A DNA stretch of 64,000 nt from Chionoecetes opilio (taxonomy: Eukaryota > Arthropoda > Malacostraca > Decapoda > Majidae), in contig JACEEZ010023743.1 in the NCBI GenBank assembly GCA_016584305.1, positions 425,678-489,677 of the forward strand, read 5' to 3'. This document shows positions 1-11,818 of the stretch, piece after piece. How positions within the stretch are numbered: position 1 is the first letter of the stretch; each line of letters starts with the position of its first letter. The translations under genes were made by a program, and so were the position numbers. Under the pieces are notes generated by a model. The model saw only the letters and a program-made list of their open reading frames with translations. It was not told the origin of the DNA and did no database searches.

Positions 1-1416
1 ATCCTACCTTTCTAAAGTTTTTGAATCTATACTTAATAAGATTCTTAAGCATCTATCTGCTCACAATCTTCTATTTGATCGTCAGTACGGTTTCCGTAAA
101 GGGCGATCTACTGGCGATCTTCTAGCTTTCCTAACTGAATCTTGGTCATCCTCCTTTAGGGGTTTCGGTGAAACTTTTGCTGCTGCCCTTGACATTTCAA
201 AAGCTCTTGATAGAGTCTGGCACAAATCTTTAATTTCCAAACTATCCTCATTCGGTTTCTATCCTTCTCTCTGTACTTTCATCTAAAGTTTTCTTTCAAA
301 CCGTTCTATTGCAGCTACTGTCGACGGACATTGTTCTTCTCCTAACTCTATCAATAGTGGTGTTCAAAAGGGTTCTGTCCTATCACCCACTCTCTTTCTA
401 TTATTCATTAATGATCTTCTAAGCCTAACTCAAAGCCCAATTCACTCCTACCCTGCATTTCTCAACGTCGTTTATAAGACGTCCAACTCAACAGAAACTA
501 AGTGATTCACGGAGAGATGCCACTGAGCGCTGATGCCTGATGCCTTCTGATCTTTCTATAATTTATAATTGGGGCAAACAAACCTTATTTTGTTCAATGC
601 CCCCAAAACCCAATTTCTTCACCTATCTACTCGACAAAATCTACCCGATAATTATCCCCTTCTCTTCAATGACACTGAACTATCGTATTCTACAATGAAC
701 ATTCTTGGACTATCCTTTACTAAAAATCTGAACTGGAAATCTCACATCTCATCTCTTCCTAAAACAGCTTCTAAGAAGTTAGGTGTCCTGTGGCGTATGC
801 GTCCATTTTTTCTCTCTCCCAGTTGCTTGCTCAGTATAGGAGCCTTATCCGCCCATGTATGGAGTATGTCGCACATGTTTGGGGAGGATCCACTCATACA
901 GCTCTCCTAAACAGGGTCGAGTCAAAAGCTTTTCGTCTCATCAACTCCTCTCCTCTGACTGACTGTCTTCAATCTTTAAATCACCGACGCAATGTTGCCT
1001 CTCTTGCTCTCTTCTACCGTTATTTTCATGCTCACTGCTCTTCTGAACTTGCTAACTGCATGCCTCCCCCCCTCCCGTGGCCTCGCTGCACAAGACTCTC
1101 TACTCATTCTCATCCCTATTCTGTCCATCTTCCTAATGCAAGAGTTAATCAGTATCTTTACTCTTTCATCCCTTTCACTGGTAAACTCTGGAACTCTTTT
1201 CCTGTTTCTATTTTTCCACTTTCCTATGACTTAAATCTTTTCAAAAGAAGAGTAACAAGACACCTCCCGAACTAAATTGGTTCACCCCTTTTATATTTTA
1301 TTCTCTTACTGTCTTCTTTATAGGGACTGGCAACTAAGCGGGCTTTGTGTTACCCATTTTTGTTGTGCCCTTGGCCAGTTCCTTGTGATGTAAAAAAACA
1401 AAACAAAAACAACAAC
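1..1416 (+). mobile_element. LINE-A: 3' part of a decayed non-LTR retrotransposon
   Basis: The element is cut by the window start. Translation in shifting frames shows reverse-transcriptase blocks: a fingers/palm segment with YGFRKGRST (about 85-115), an FDKV-equivalent degraded to SKALDRVWHKSL (about 195-230), and GVQKGSVLSPTLFLLFINDL (about 360-420). The catalytic [F/Y]ADD block expected near 460-540 is missing. The downstream part (569-1275) keeps the C-terminal region typical of Jockey/CR1-like LINEs (VAHVWGG, KLWNSFPVSIFPLSYDLNLFKRR) and ends at a stop near 1275. A short 3' UTR and an A-rich tail at about 1390-1416 follow. The same 3' end recurs inside two DNA transposons at about 10500-10755 and 24545-24765. 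Stops, frameshifts and the missing motif make it a dead copy. Clade assignment is from memory of motif style only. Confidence 0.8.
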
Positions 1417-1424
1417 ACTGAAAC

Positions 1425-1553
1425 AGGGTAGATTATAGTCATGATATAAACTACTGTGTATCATCTTCAGTGGCACATAAAAATCAGTAGTAATGCTATA
1501 ATTCGTAATATTTGGCAGCTGGCGACTTTATTGCAGGTGGCGACTTTAATGTT
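1425..1553 (+). repeat. MULE-type element end fragment
   Basis: This segment closely matches the right end of the element at 1933-2596 (there about 2450-2590) and both arms of the fold-back near 10.94-11.1 and 12.36-12.53 kb. It includes the paired GGCGACTTTA/GGCGACTTCA motif. It lacks a left end, so it is a solo or truncated fragment. Confidence 0.65.
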
Positions 1554-1596
1554 AGACCCCTGATCGGTGCGGGGTTGTTTGTTTGTTGTTTGTTTA

Positions 1597-1827
1597 GAGG
1601 ATAATTCCTCAGAGCCGTAGTGATCTACCGCTGCAGCTTAGTTAGTGTTGGCCGAAGCCACCACCCCGGGATCGAGGGGGGTCACAAACCCCCGGCTAAC
1701 ACCCGGTACCCATTCACTGCTGGGTGGACAGGGGCTTGGGTTTTAAGAAAGACCACCCATCTATCTTCACTCCGCCCGGGGATCGAACCCGGGACTTCTC
1801 GGTTGTGAGCCGAGCGGTTGGTACGAA
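1597..1827 (-). mobile_element. tRNA-derived SINE (tRNA-Val-like head)
   Basis: On the minus strand the head shows a tRNA half. There is an anticodon stem CTCGG/CCGAG around loop CTCACAA (anticodon CAC, + strand 1803-1809), followed by a perfect B-box, GGTTCGATCCC (+ strand 1779-1789), within a CCCGGG T-arm stem. The 5' half with the A-box is not recognisable. A unique SINE body follows, ending towards 1600 near a GTTT-rich stretch at about 1575-1600. A degenerate relative of the body lies near 32344-32460. It is not a functional tRNA gene, because the acceptor stem and D-arm are absent. Confidence 0.7.
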
Positions 1828-1932
1828 AATGTGAAAAAATCAGATATGCTGTAAAAAGCTATGAGGATGTGTTTTAAATAGGAAATACATTAAACAGTGA
1901 TCAATTTAGGGTTGTAGACGCTAGTGGACGCT

Positions 1933-2596
1933 ACCGTAGATAACAGTGAAGTCGCCAGTTCTACGTTTCTTTGTTATTTACAGACGTGTGGTGGCGTTAA
2001 TAGTTACATTTCTACATCCATGATTTCAGGAAAGTTAGAAGGGACTATCTGGAGACTCTGTGTCATTTTGTGTCTTCATCTGTGTCATAGTATGGCTATA
2101 AATGAACAAATGACAAAAATAAAACCGAGTGGCGACCTCACTATACCTACTACAGTAAAGTCGCCAGCTAGTATTTTAACCCAACAGTTGAGTCGCCACT
2201 CTGGAGAATTCAGGTAAATTAGAGGTAAAGTAAAACAAGTCTCTATATATATTAGCTGCGGAAGATGCTTGGATATATAAAAATTCCTCTGCCAACGTGA
2301 AAATAAATTCTATTCAAGTTTGAAAGATCTGGCAAGTCTTGTGTCCTGTCGCCCGAAAGGCTATTGTTTACTGTCTGTCATGGCGCGAAGAAAAACGTGA
2401 GAAGCAGAATGCGCAAGTTATATTTGCAGATACAAAGCCTAAAACAACGCTGAAACAGGGTAGATTATACAGTCATGATATAAACTACTGTGTAACATCT
2501 TCAGTGGCACACAAAAATCAGTAGTAATGCTATAATTCGTAATATTTGGCGCCCGGCGACTTCACTGTAGGTGGCGACTTCACTGTTATCTACGGT
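1933..2596. mobile_element. Non-autonomous Mutator-like (MULE) element with 10-bp target duplication
   Basis: The ends are inverted repeats beginning ACCGTAGATAACAGTGAAGT. They are flanked by a perfect 10-bp direct repeat, AGTGGACGCT, at 1923-1932 and 2597-2606. A 9-10-bp duplication with long terminal inverted repeats is the hallmark of Mutator-like elements. The right end also carries a second inverted copy of the GGCGACTTCACTG motif. No transposase coding is seen. The interior includes a stretch (about 2008-2062) shared with both arms of the palindrome at 46.05-46.65 kb. Confidence 0.75.
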
Positions 2597-2606
2597 AGTG
2601 GACGCT

Positions 2607-3373
2607 ATTTAGTAGGACCCCAAACTTGTTTGGGGGAAGTGGGAGTATGGGCAAACACTAGAAATTTACCGAGTTGACAAGTTTGTTAACGAAGGAGACG
2701 AAGTTGAAGAGGACCTTTGAAGCCATACAAGCGACAAAGGTCACAAGAAGAAGAAGAAGGCAGTTCCACGTACCAATCAACGAGGTCGTAATACGTAAAA
2801 ATAGAGGATTATCCACAAATCAAACTTTCATCAGTGTATACTAAAGGAAGCTACTTACATTCCTGAGTATTTGTATGTAAGGAAGTAAGGTCCATAGGCA
2901 AGCGCCAAGCAGTTCCCAAAATGGAAAAGCGTCATTGTGAGTTCTTTCCCCGCCAGCAGCAGCAGCAGCAGGCCTCAAGCTGACTTCCCTCTTGCTGCAG
3001 TAATGCTTAATGACTGAGTGTTCCTGTAGGTGGTCTCTAATGAGCCATAATTGCACGCAGCTTGGTTGCGGTGTGAAATACGTCAAATACCGGCACGATT
3101 CTGACAGTGTTTACTTGATGTCAGCAGTTGTGAGAAAGATGAGGTGGTGAGGCGCGCCAGCCATGCACAGTACTCGGTGCTCAGTACTTCGTGGTGTTGT
3201 GTAGGGAATTCTGGTCCTAGTGTAATATAATACCTATCTTACTTATCAATGGACATATACATGATAATTAAGGTGTGAAATTTATTTTTAGACGGATGGA
3301 ACACTTCCAAGTCTGCCTGCTGCTTTCTGGCAGGAATCTCGCGTGTGGGACGGTTTGTGGACAGATTGTAAAC
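2607..3373 (+). other. Upstream region and 5' UTR of MRPL41
   Basis: No gene is seen before the MRPL41 start. The region contains a short AAG run (about 2746-2760) and a GCA/GCC-type triplet run (about 2951-2972). TTTATTTTTAG at about 3281-3291 could be a 3' splice site ending a 5'-UTR intron. An in-frame upstream ATG at 3296 would add 26 residues. I could not identify a core promoter. Confidence 0.4.
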
Positions 3374-3545
3374 ATGGCCAGCTCGGTGCGGGTGACGATC
3401 GCACAGTGTCGGGGTTTATCAACGTCTGCTGCTGCTTATGGTAAAAGAAACTTCAGGAAGTTTCAGGTATACGGAAAAAGAGGAACTAAGGCCTTCAAGA
3501 AGACACCGTTCTCACAATTAGATCCCGAAATTCAAAAAACCTTTG
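3374..3545 (+). CDS. MRPL41: Mitochondrial ribosomal protein L41, coding exon 1
   Basis: MRPL41 is a protein of the large subunit of the mitochondrial ribosome, imported from the cytosol. This exon encodes residues 1-57 and the first base of codon 58. The N-terminus is rich in Arg, Ser and Ala with no acidic residues (MASSVRV...CRGLSTSAAAYGKRNFRKF), which fits a mitochondrial presequence. It runs into the conserved KRGTKAFKK stretch at the start of the mature protein. The exon ends TTTG|GTGAGT, a good donor in phase 1. Joined to exons at 26163-26263 and 29221-29442 it gives 164 aa, close to the insect protein length as I recall it. I chose ATG 3374 because it gives a compact presequence. An in-frame ATG at 3296 is possible. 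Confidence 0.9.
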
Positions 3546-3887
3546 GTGAGTTACTAAGGGCTTTGTACCTGTTTCACCACACTGCATTATGTGATGTCTG
3601 TTTATCCTCTGAATACCCTATAGGCTGGTCGGTAAAACTAGTTTAATACAATACATGGACAATGGTTACGTAAACTGACCTAACAGGGGGAGCAGCTGGT
3701 CTTCCCCGCTAGTTCACTAACCGGTTAATTTGCAGAAAGAGGATCTCAAGTAATTTTTTAAGGATTTTTTTTTTTTTATGTGATTCGACAGATTTTGGGA
3801 TTAATTTATGGGACAAAGCACTTGTTTGAGTCTCCCCCCACCCCCCACCCGACACACACTTGGGGGACCTGTGGGAAACCGGATTTT

Positions 3888-4078
3888 TTTTGTTTACTTA
3901 CTTGTTTACTTGTTTCCGTCTTGAGGGTACTCCCTCACAGTCGTGGTGCTCCACCGCTGCATCCGAACCCAGCGTCCCTGTGTTGCAGGTTCACCTGGTC
4001 CGATATTGAGTTAGTGTCTGCCCTGCTCACAGACGTATATCCAGACACGGGAGGTCCCGTGCGGAATTTAAGATAGGA
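3888..4078 (-). mobile_element. LINE-B 3'-end fragment
   Basis: This is the reverse complement of the terminal part of the LINE-B copy ending at 6630. It has the same AAGT/AAAC-type tail (here TTTACTTACTTGTTTACTTG), the GAGGGTACTCCCTC-like segment, and the last residues of the ORF. It is 5'-truncated to about 190 bp and lies head to head with the longer + strand copy that follows. Confidence 0.75.
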
Positions 4079-4119
4079 GCAATGGACGTGTGCCTCATAC
4101 TAGTATATTTTTCATGCAC

Positions 4120-6630
4120 AAATGCCTAGAGAAATGTGAATATCAAGAAGGAAATTATAGATATAGCAAACAGAATCCATAACAAACATGTGATAAACCT
4201 CAACCCTCTCGGATCACAACCTAATTACAGTGTTAATGACAAAGCCAAGGAGGACATGGGTCAGGAACAAAAATGAGCCACAACAATCAACACAGACTTT
4301 TAGAACCCTAAACTTCAACAGTGAAAAAGCAGACTGGGAAAATCTAAATTCAGAACTAATGTCTGTGAAATGGGATCAACTGCTAAATGATCTTAACCCA
4401 GACACTATGCTTAGTACCATAGACAACAAAATACTTGAAATCTGCTGTAACTACATTCCCCATAAGCAGATAGGCAAACGTAGGATGTACACCATTCCAA
4501 GAGACCGGAAAATACTGATGAGAAAAAGGGCATCCCTGAACAAGGCATTGCTTAAAGTCAGTAACCACCAGAAGAAACTGACAGTTAAATCTAGCATTGC
4601 TGATATTGAAGTGAAATTATGTCAATCTCACAAGCAACAAAGACTACGAGAAGAAAACAAAGCCATTGAAACCATCAGAAGCAATCCAAAACACTTCTTC
4701 AACTATGCCAAGAGATTCTCTAAACTAAATGCACCAATTGGACCTCTGGTAACATCTGAGGGGCAAATGGAGGAGGATGCCAAAAACATCAGTGAAATTT
4801 TAGCTGAGCAATATCGCACTGTGTTCAGCATCCCTGACCAAACTAAAGTTATACCCGACCCAACAGTCTTCTTCAGCTCAGCCCAGAACACTCAAGACAC
4901 TGTTACGCTAGAAGACATAATGTTTACAGAAGAGGACATAATAAAGGCCATTAAAGAAATTAAGCCAAATTCAGCGGCAGGTCCTGATGGCATACCAGCA
5001 AAATTGCTACTGAACTGCAAAGAATCCTTAGCTCGCCCCCTACACCTGGTGTGGCGTGAGTCCCTTAACACAGGTGTAGTACCCTCACAGACCAAGACGG
5101 CCGTCATAACACCCATCCACAAAGGAGGAAGTAGAGGCTGTGCCGCAAACTACCGACCAGTGGCTCTCACTTCTCATGTAATCAAGCTGTTTGAGAAGAT
5201 CATGCGTAACCACGTCTACGCATCTTGGAAGAGAATAACCTCCTCAACGCTAGTCAGCATGGCTTTCGGAAAGGTAGATCCTGTTTGTCTCAGCTTCTTG
5301 CTTATCATGACAGGCTCCTCAACCAACTGGCTTCTGGCAAAATTGTGGATACTGTCTTTCTAGACTTTGAAAAAGCCTTTGACAAGGTTGATCATGGCAC
5401 TCTCCTGCACAAGCTGCGTAAACTGGGCATAACGGGCAAAATTGGTGTGTGGCTCCACAGCTTCCTAACATCCAGAACGCAAGTAGTAACAGCGAATGGG
5501 GCCATGTCTGCAGACCACCAAGTTGTAAGTGGTGTCCCCCAAGGCTCAGTCCTTGGGCCTCTACTGTTCATCATTCTCATTGGGGATATTGACGAGGGAG
5601 TGTCAAAATCAAAAGTAACATCCTTTGCAGATGATACAAATATCAGTAGAAGCAGAGAAGTACAAGAAGATGTTAACCAACTACAGCAGGATCTTAACAA
5701 AATCTATGATTGGGCAAACAGTAATAACATGAAGCTCAACGATAATAAATTTCAGTCACTCAGAGTTGGGGCAAAACAAAATGACCAAAACCCCACACCT
5801 CTCCTGACAGGTGAAGGCCGAGAAATTACATCAAGCACCAATGTGAAGTGCCTGGGGGTCCACCTCAGCGACGATGCCACATTTAGGCACCATATAGAAA
5901 AAACGGTGAAAAAGGCCAGAAAAATAGCAGGTTGGATCCTACGAACATTCTATTCCCCAGAAGAGGGCTGCATGTTAACTCTGTGGAAGGCACTGGTACA
6001 ACCAGTGCTGGATTACTGTAGCCAGTTGTGGTCCCCTCACAGAGTAGCAGAAATACAAGCCCTCGAATCAGTTCAAAGGTCTTATACTAGACAAGTGGAG
6101 GGAATGAAAAACCTCAATTATTGGGAAAGACTACAAAAGTTGGGCCTTTACTCACAACAGAGGCGGAGGGAGAGATACCAGATATTATATACCTGGAAGA
6201 TCCTGGAGAACCTTGTGCCCAACCCTACTGCCATCAGTGATCTGTCAGCCCAGCACATCAACCCAAGAACTGGTCGCAAGGCAAGGAGGAGAACACTACC
6301 ATCAGACGCACCAGCCAGGATCAAGACCCTCCTATCAACCAGTCTGCCTCATATTGGGCCAAAACTATTTAACAACCTGCCAGGAAAATTAAGGAACCTC
6401 ACGGAATGCTCGGTGGAAAAATTCAAACATCATTTGGACAACCACCTACAAACAATCCCGGATGAACCTCCCGTGCCTGGATATACGTCTGTGAGCAGGG
6501 CAGACACGAACTCAATATCGGACCAGGTGAACCTGCAACACAGGGATGCTGGGTTCGGATGCAGCGGTGGAGCACCACGACTGTGAGGGAGTACCCTCTA
6601 GACGGAAACAAGTAAACAAGTAAGTAAGTA
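4120..6630 (+). mobile_element. LINE-B copy 1: Jockey/CR1-like non-LTR retrotransposon, frameshifted
   Basis: The 5'-truncated pol ORF starts at the end of an endonuclease domain (SDHNLIT-like, about 4212-4232, spanning a frame). A long linker is followed by reverse transcriptase with SAAGPDGIPAKLL (about 4971-5006), NYRPVALT (about 5150-5173), HGFRKGRSC (about 5255-5283), FLDFEKAFDKVDHG (about 5357-5398), GVPQGSVLGPLLF (about 5530-5568) and the catalytic SFADDTN block (about 5620-5642). A C-terminal domain ends at the stop at 6584-6586. The tail is AAGT repeats (about 6605-6630). The reading frame breaks at about 5222-5224. The second copy (13123-14740) has one extra T there and reads through, so this copy carries a one-base deletion. 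The element is inactive. Confidence 0.9.
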
Positions 6631-9600
6631 ATCCTAGGTGACTTTAACAGTCATCTTGGATTCTTAGGATCACAACCGCTGAATAAAAATGGAGAAATCA
6701 CAATAGAGATGGTAGAAGAACTTGACTATACTATTCTAAATGGAACAATGGAATGTTCAGGAATGATGACAAGATGTCAAAATGGTATACAAAGTGCAAT
6801 AGATCTAGCTTTAGTAAATCATAAGTACATGACCCAATTCATAAACATGAAAATAGACGAAAATAAAGAACTTTACGACCTTTCCGACCACAACCTGCTG
6901 GAAATTAACTTCAAAGTAAAGTGGACAACAACAGAAATTTCAAGATGAAAATTCAATAAAAATTAGTCACAAGCTTCAAAGAGGAACACTGCGAAGAATA
7001 TATTAAAGAAGTTGAAACACGACTAACATATCCGAATAACCCAATAACTAATATAAAAGACTTGGAAGAAATCATGAACCAGTCAATGCAAAAACACCTA
7101 ACAAAGACATACTTCAAGAGAACTACAAAACACAGCCAAGAGACTGAGCACATCTGGATAACAAAAAACATAAAGCAAGGAATAAAGAAAAGGAAGGAAT
7201 TTAATAGACAGGCAAGGAGAGCTACAACACAAGAAGAAAAAGAGAGACTAAAGCAAATGTATACAAAACAGAAGCTACAAGTTAAAGAGGAAATTAAAAT
7301 TGCAATAGCAAAACATGAAAGAATAATTACTGAAAAGATTAAACAAGACAAACATTCAAATAAGAAACTTTGGAAGCAAATAAATTACTTAAGAGGAATT
7401 GAAAATACAAAGAAATCTGTGACTCTTTATGAAAATACAATAGAGATTCCAAAGGAAGAGATCAAGACCAAGCTCCACCATTACTGGGAAGGAGTGTACC
7501 AAAAGCAGCCAAACAGAATAGACGAAACGTGGAACCTAAATGAACGACAAAACTACGTAACGAGTTTTTACCAAACAGACACGGTTACAGTACAGCTGCT
7601 CATAAATGAACGACAAATAAGTCTGCCAGCACACCTTCTAGAACATTATGATACAATATCAGCCCAACCACTGCAAATGATCACTAACATGGAACAACCA
7701 AACTTTCAAGACAATGAGATACAACATGCCCTCAAGGCAATAAAAAACAACAAAGCTACAGGACCAGATGCTATGAGAGGAGAACTTTTTAAAACCCTGG
7801 CAGACAGTAAAATCTTTACGAACACCATCAAAACATGTTTTGACAACATATTAACAAGTGGAACTGTACCTCAAAAATGGAAATTATCAAAAACTATAAT
7901 GATAGACAAAAAGAACAAACCTACAGTAAGTGATCTACGACCCATCGCCCTGCTCAACTCTTCCTACAAATTGTTTATGGCCATACTGAGAAGCAAAATA
8001 GACAATCACATGCACAAAAATCAACAAGATAATGAACTACAAGCTGGATTTACAAAGAAAAGACGCATCGAAGACAACCTGTTTCTTTTAAACTACTGCA
8101 TCGAACAGTCTTACAAGATGAAGAGACCATTAATAACCATCGCTATAGATTTCAAGAAAGCCTTTGACAGTGTGAAAAGAAAGCCCCTAATAGAATGCCT
8201 AAAAAAGTTCAGGATACATCCACACATAATTGATGTCATAAGTGACATATACCTAAATGACAAGACCATCCTGTATCTAAACAATGAGATCGTAACAAAC
8301 ATGGATGTCACCAGCGGAATAAGGCAAGGCTGCAATGGTTCAACATCACTGTTCTAATGATAAACATATATCATCATCCTACACCTGAACCAAACAAATA
8401 TTGGATTCAAAGATGAGATATGCTTTATCCCTGCATTGTTTTATGCAGATGATGGCCTTATTTTAGCACAAAGTGAATCAGATGCCCTAAACATGACATT
8501 GACACTCATCGAAGCAGCAAGAGCAAGTGGCCTGGAGATGAATAAAGACAAAAGCCATATACTGATTTACAACCATGAAACAGCTCTTGATAATCTCTGT
8601 GATATCAAAATAACAAAGGAAATAAAATACTTGGGGATAAATATCACCAACAAAAGAAGATGCTTTGATCAATTCAAGAAAGAAACCATAAAGGAAGCCC
8701 ATAGGTTGAGCAATGTAACAGCAGCAGTAGTGGCAAAAAGCACCAACATTCCTCATTGGGAAAACATACTGGAAACAAGTGGTGTTACCCAAGCTTCTCT
8801 ACTGTCAAGGCATCATACCATACAACAGTAACAACCTAGAAAAACTCCAAACAACAGAGAACAAAGCTTTCAGAACAATACTACGAGCCCCCAAATACAC
8901 ACCAAACAGTTTCCTTAAAGGAGAAATTGGATCATCTTTGATGAAAACCAGAGATGCAAAAGCTAAACTCTCATACATAAGATACATTATGGCCCACTCC
9001 ACAAATGATCTACTGAAACGATGCTTGCTACAAAGACTAGAAAATGGGAAAGATTACTGGACCAAAACAGTCAACAGTTATTTAAAAGAGCTTAATACCA
9101 ACATATACCAACTTAGTATGAAAACACAACAAGAAATAACTGACAAATTAAAAGAACATGATACCAAGAAATGGAAAGCAGAACTTTTTGAAAAAGAGAC
9201 ACTTAGACTTTACAGAACATACAAAACACACATCAAAGAAATAGACTTTTATGATAATGATGAATCCACTACAATTTTGATAAGATGCAGAAGCAACACA
9301 CTGAAACTAAACTACAGGAACAGACACACCAACGGGAACACAGCATGCACGACATGTAACACTGGACAGGATGAAACTTTAGAACACTTCCTATTACACT
9401 GCGAGGAATATAAAGACATCAGGGAAAACTTAAACTTTCTACAAGACAACACACTGACAAATGATGTAAAACTTGCAACATTTTTACTCCTAGCAGATGA
9501 ACAGGATGCAGATGTGAAGAAACAAACTTTGTTACTGATGTGGAAAACAAGGAAACAGCAAGAACATTGATTAGCAAGAAAACCAAGACATTTCAAAATA

Positions 9601-9690
9601 ACATTATTACAAGTATAAGCACAAAACATATCAAGCAACAAACACCACAACACTTCAAGAATCAGAATAAAATCACCGATACCAAGGTGT
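6631..9690 (+). mobile_element. LINE-C: endonuclease/RT non-LTR retrotransposon, degraded
   Basis: The element begins directly after the LINE-B tail, inside an apurinic-type endonuclease (GDFNSHLG at about 6637-6660, SDHNLLEINF at about 6880-6910). A Lys/Glu-rich linker precedes reverse transcriptase: KATGPDAMRGELF (about 7755-7790), LRPIALLNSSYKL (about 7935-7975), AGFTKKRRIEDN (about 8042-8078), IAIDFKKAFDSV (about 8140-8175), GIRQGC (about 8318-8335) and FYADDG (about 8440-8455). A C-terminal zinc-knuckle-like CTTCNTGQDETLEHFLLHC lies at about 9346-9400. A stop near 8357 and a frameshift near 8790-8830 interrupt the frame. A-rich codon use contrasts with LINE-B. Confidence 0.85.
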
Positions 9691-9711
9691 TACCCCCACA
9701 CTTCATCGACT

Positions 9712-9851
9712 TCATCGAGGTTCATCCGGGATTGTTTGTAGGTGGTTGTCCAAATGATGTTTGAATTTTTCCACTGAGCATTCCGTGAGGTTCCTTAATT
9801 TTCCTGGCAGGTTGTTAAATAGTTTTGGCCCAATATGAGGCAGACTGGTTG
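9712..9851 (-). mobile_element. LINE-B copy 2, 3' segment (split by fold-back insertion)
   Basis: This is the reverse complement of about 6330-6470 of LINE-B copy 1. It stops at ACTGGTTG (9844-9851) and resumes at the duplicated ACTGGTTG at 13123-13130, so it is one LINE copy interrupted by the 9852-13122 element. Confidence 0.85.
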
Positions 9852-10157
9852 GGTAACCGGATGTTTCGCCCCATGGACTTTTTCGCCCCCTCCTAATCGC
9901 GGACGTTTCGCCCCCACACTAGCGGACGTTTCGCCCCCATTCGCGGACGTTTCGCCCCCCGGATTCGCCCCACGGAAATTACTATACTATTTCAAAACTG
10001 TTCATCAAATGACTACAAAATCATCAGAAATATTGATCCCTGTATTGATCCATTTGTTTACGCACAAAATGATGACGAAATGCTGTTATCGACCGGTCTG
10101 AAAGGGACAGTGTACTGAATTCCGTACTAGAGTGGCCGGAATACATAAAACCATATA

Positions 10158-10863
10158 CAGGAGAACCTCATTTAACCGGCATTTAAAACAACGGCACTAA
10201 TCGACCCAGGCATTTTTTTTTTTTTTTTTTTTTTTTTCTCTTTTTTTTTTCTCTCTCTCTCTCTCTCCCGGGCCTCCAGCAGGGAGGACCACGGGCTAGC
10301 TTGAGCTCGTCAGAGAGATCCTGTGAAAAAAGATAGGAGAGTGTTCGTGCTGCTGGCGTGCGACACGAGGACTAGCTTGTCCATCTTGACGAGGAGTGTG
10401 GGGGCACTCAGCAGGATAACCCAGGCATTAATTAGGTATAATTATTTCAAAAACTGAGAAAATCGGCAGAAATTTAGTTCAAATTTGGCGGGGTACGCAG
10501 GGTTGGCAACCCTTTCATCCCTTTCACTGGTAAACTCTGGAACTCTCTTCCTGTTTCTATTTGTCCACTTTCCTATGACTTAAATCTTTTCAAAAGAAGA
10601 GTAACAAGACACCTCCCGAACTAAATTGGCTCACCCCTCTTTTTTATTTTATTCTCTTACTGTCTTCTTTATAGGGACAGGCAACTAAGCGGGCTTTGTG
10701 TTACCCATTTTTGTTGTGCCCTTGGCCAGTTCCTTTGATGTATAAAAAAAAAAAAAAATGGGATTTTGGGTGATTCCATAAGAGTAACTCTCAAAACAAC
10801 GGCAAAATGGGTTATCCGGCATGCGCTCCCCCCCAAGGGTGCCGGATAAACGAGGTTTTCCTG
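10158..10863. mobile_element. Pogo/Tigger-like element carrying a captured LINE-A 3' end (long copy)
   Basis: The terminal inverted repeats are CAGGAGAACCTCATTTAACC (left) and the complement of ACGAGGTTTTCCTG (right). A TA duplication flanks them (10156-10157, 10864-10865). The opposite arm of the fold-back lacks this insertion, which confirms the borders. Ends of the form CTCGNTTAACCGG with TA duplication are typical of pogo/Tigger elements. The interior has poly(T)/(CT) at about 10207-10267, about 230 bp of unidentified sequence, then the LINE-A 3' end (about 10510-10740) and an A tail. The shorter relative at 24470-24907 carries the same LINE piece. Confidence 0.8.
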
Positions 10864-11604
10864 TATAGCCTTTGGATCATATCGAGTATACGCTTTGAGT
10901 TTGATCCATTTTTGTTAATATGCAAATACTTTACTACCGTAGATAACAGTGAAGTCGCCACCTGCAGTGAAGTCGCCAGGTGCCAAATATTACGAATTAT
11001 AGCATCACTACTGATTTTTATGTGCCACTGAAGATGTTACACAGTAGTTTATATCATGACTGTATAATCTACCCTGTTTCAGCATTGTTTTATGCTTTGT
11101 ATCTGCAAATATAACTGTTGCGCATTTTCCTTCTCACGTTTTTCTTCGCGCGACGACAGACAGCAGCTGATCACCTTCCGGGCGACTGGAGTACCTTAAT
11201 ATATAGAGTAGCGACAACTCAATTTGTGGGCGCCATCTTGGTGCCAAGGCCTCTTCGTTCACCCAAGACCCGGGGAAGTTCTCAAGGCATGACCCCGCAG
11301 TATATCATGTTATACATGTATAAGGATAGACTGTTATCTTCGGAATGCTTGTTCTATAAGATTTATCACATAAACATCGTAAAACACATTAATAAAGGTC
11401 ATTCTGAGACTTGAAGAAATATGATGAACTTAACATTCACTTAAAACTCGTCGTCATGTATAACTTTGTGGACAGCTTATAAGATGGCAGATGTCAATAG
11501 AAGCAGAATGAAATTAGCTTTCCATTGATAGATTTCGTTTTCTGATACATACAGTAGAAGCATGCATAAAGTAGCGTTAACTACATAAATTACCGTGGCG
11601 GCCC

Positions 11605-11818
<214 letters not shown>

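Noticed and set aside
1770..1825. Possible tRNA-Val gene
   Set aside because: Only the anticodon arm and T-arm are present. There is no acceptor stem or D-arm, so it is a SINE head.
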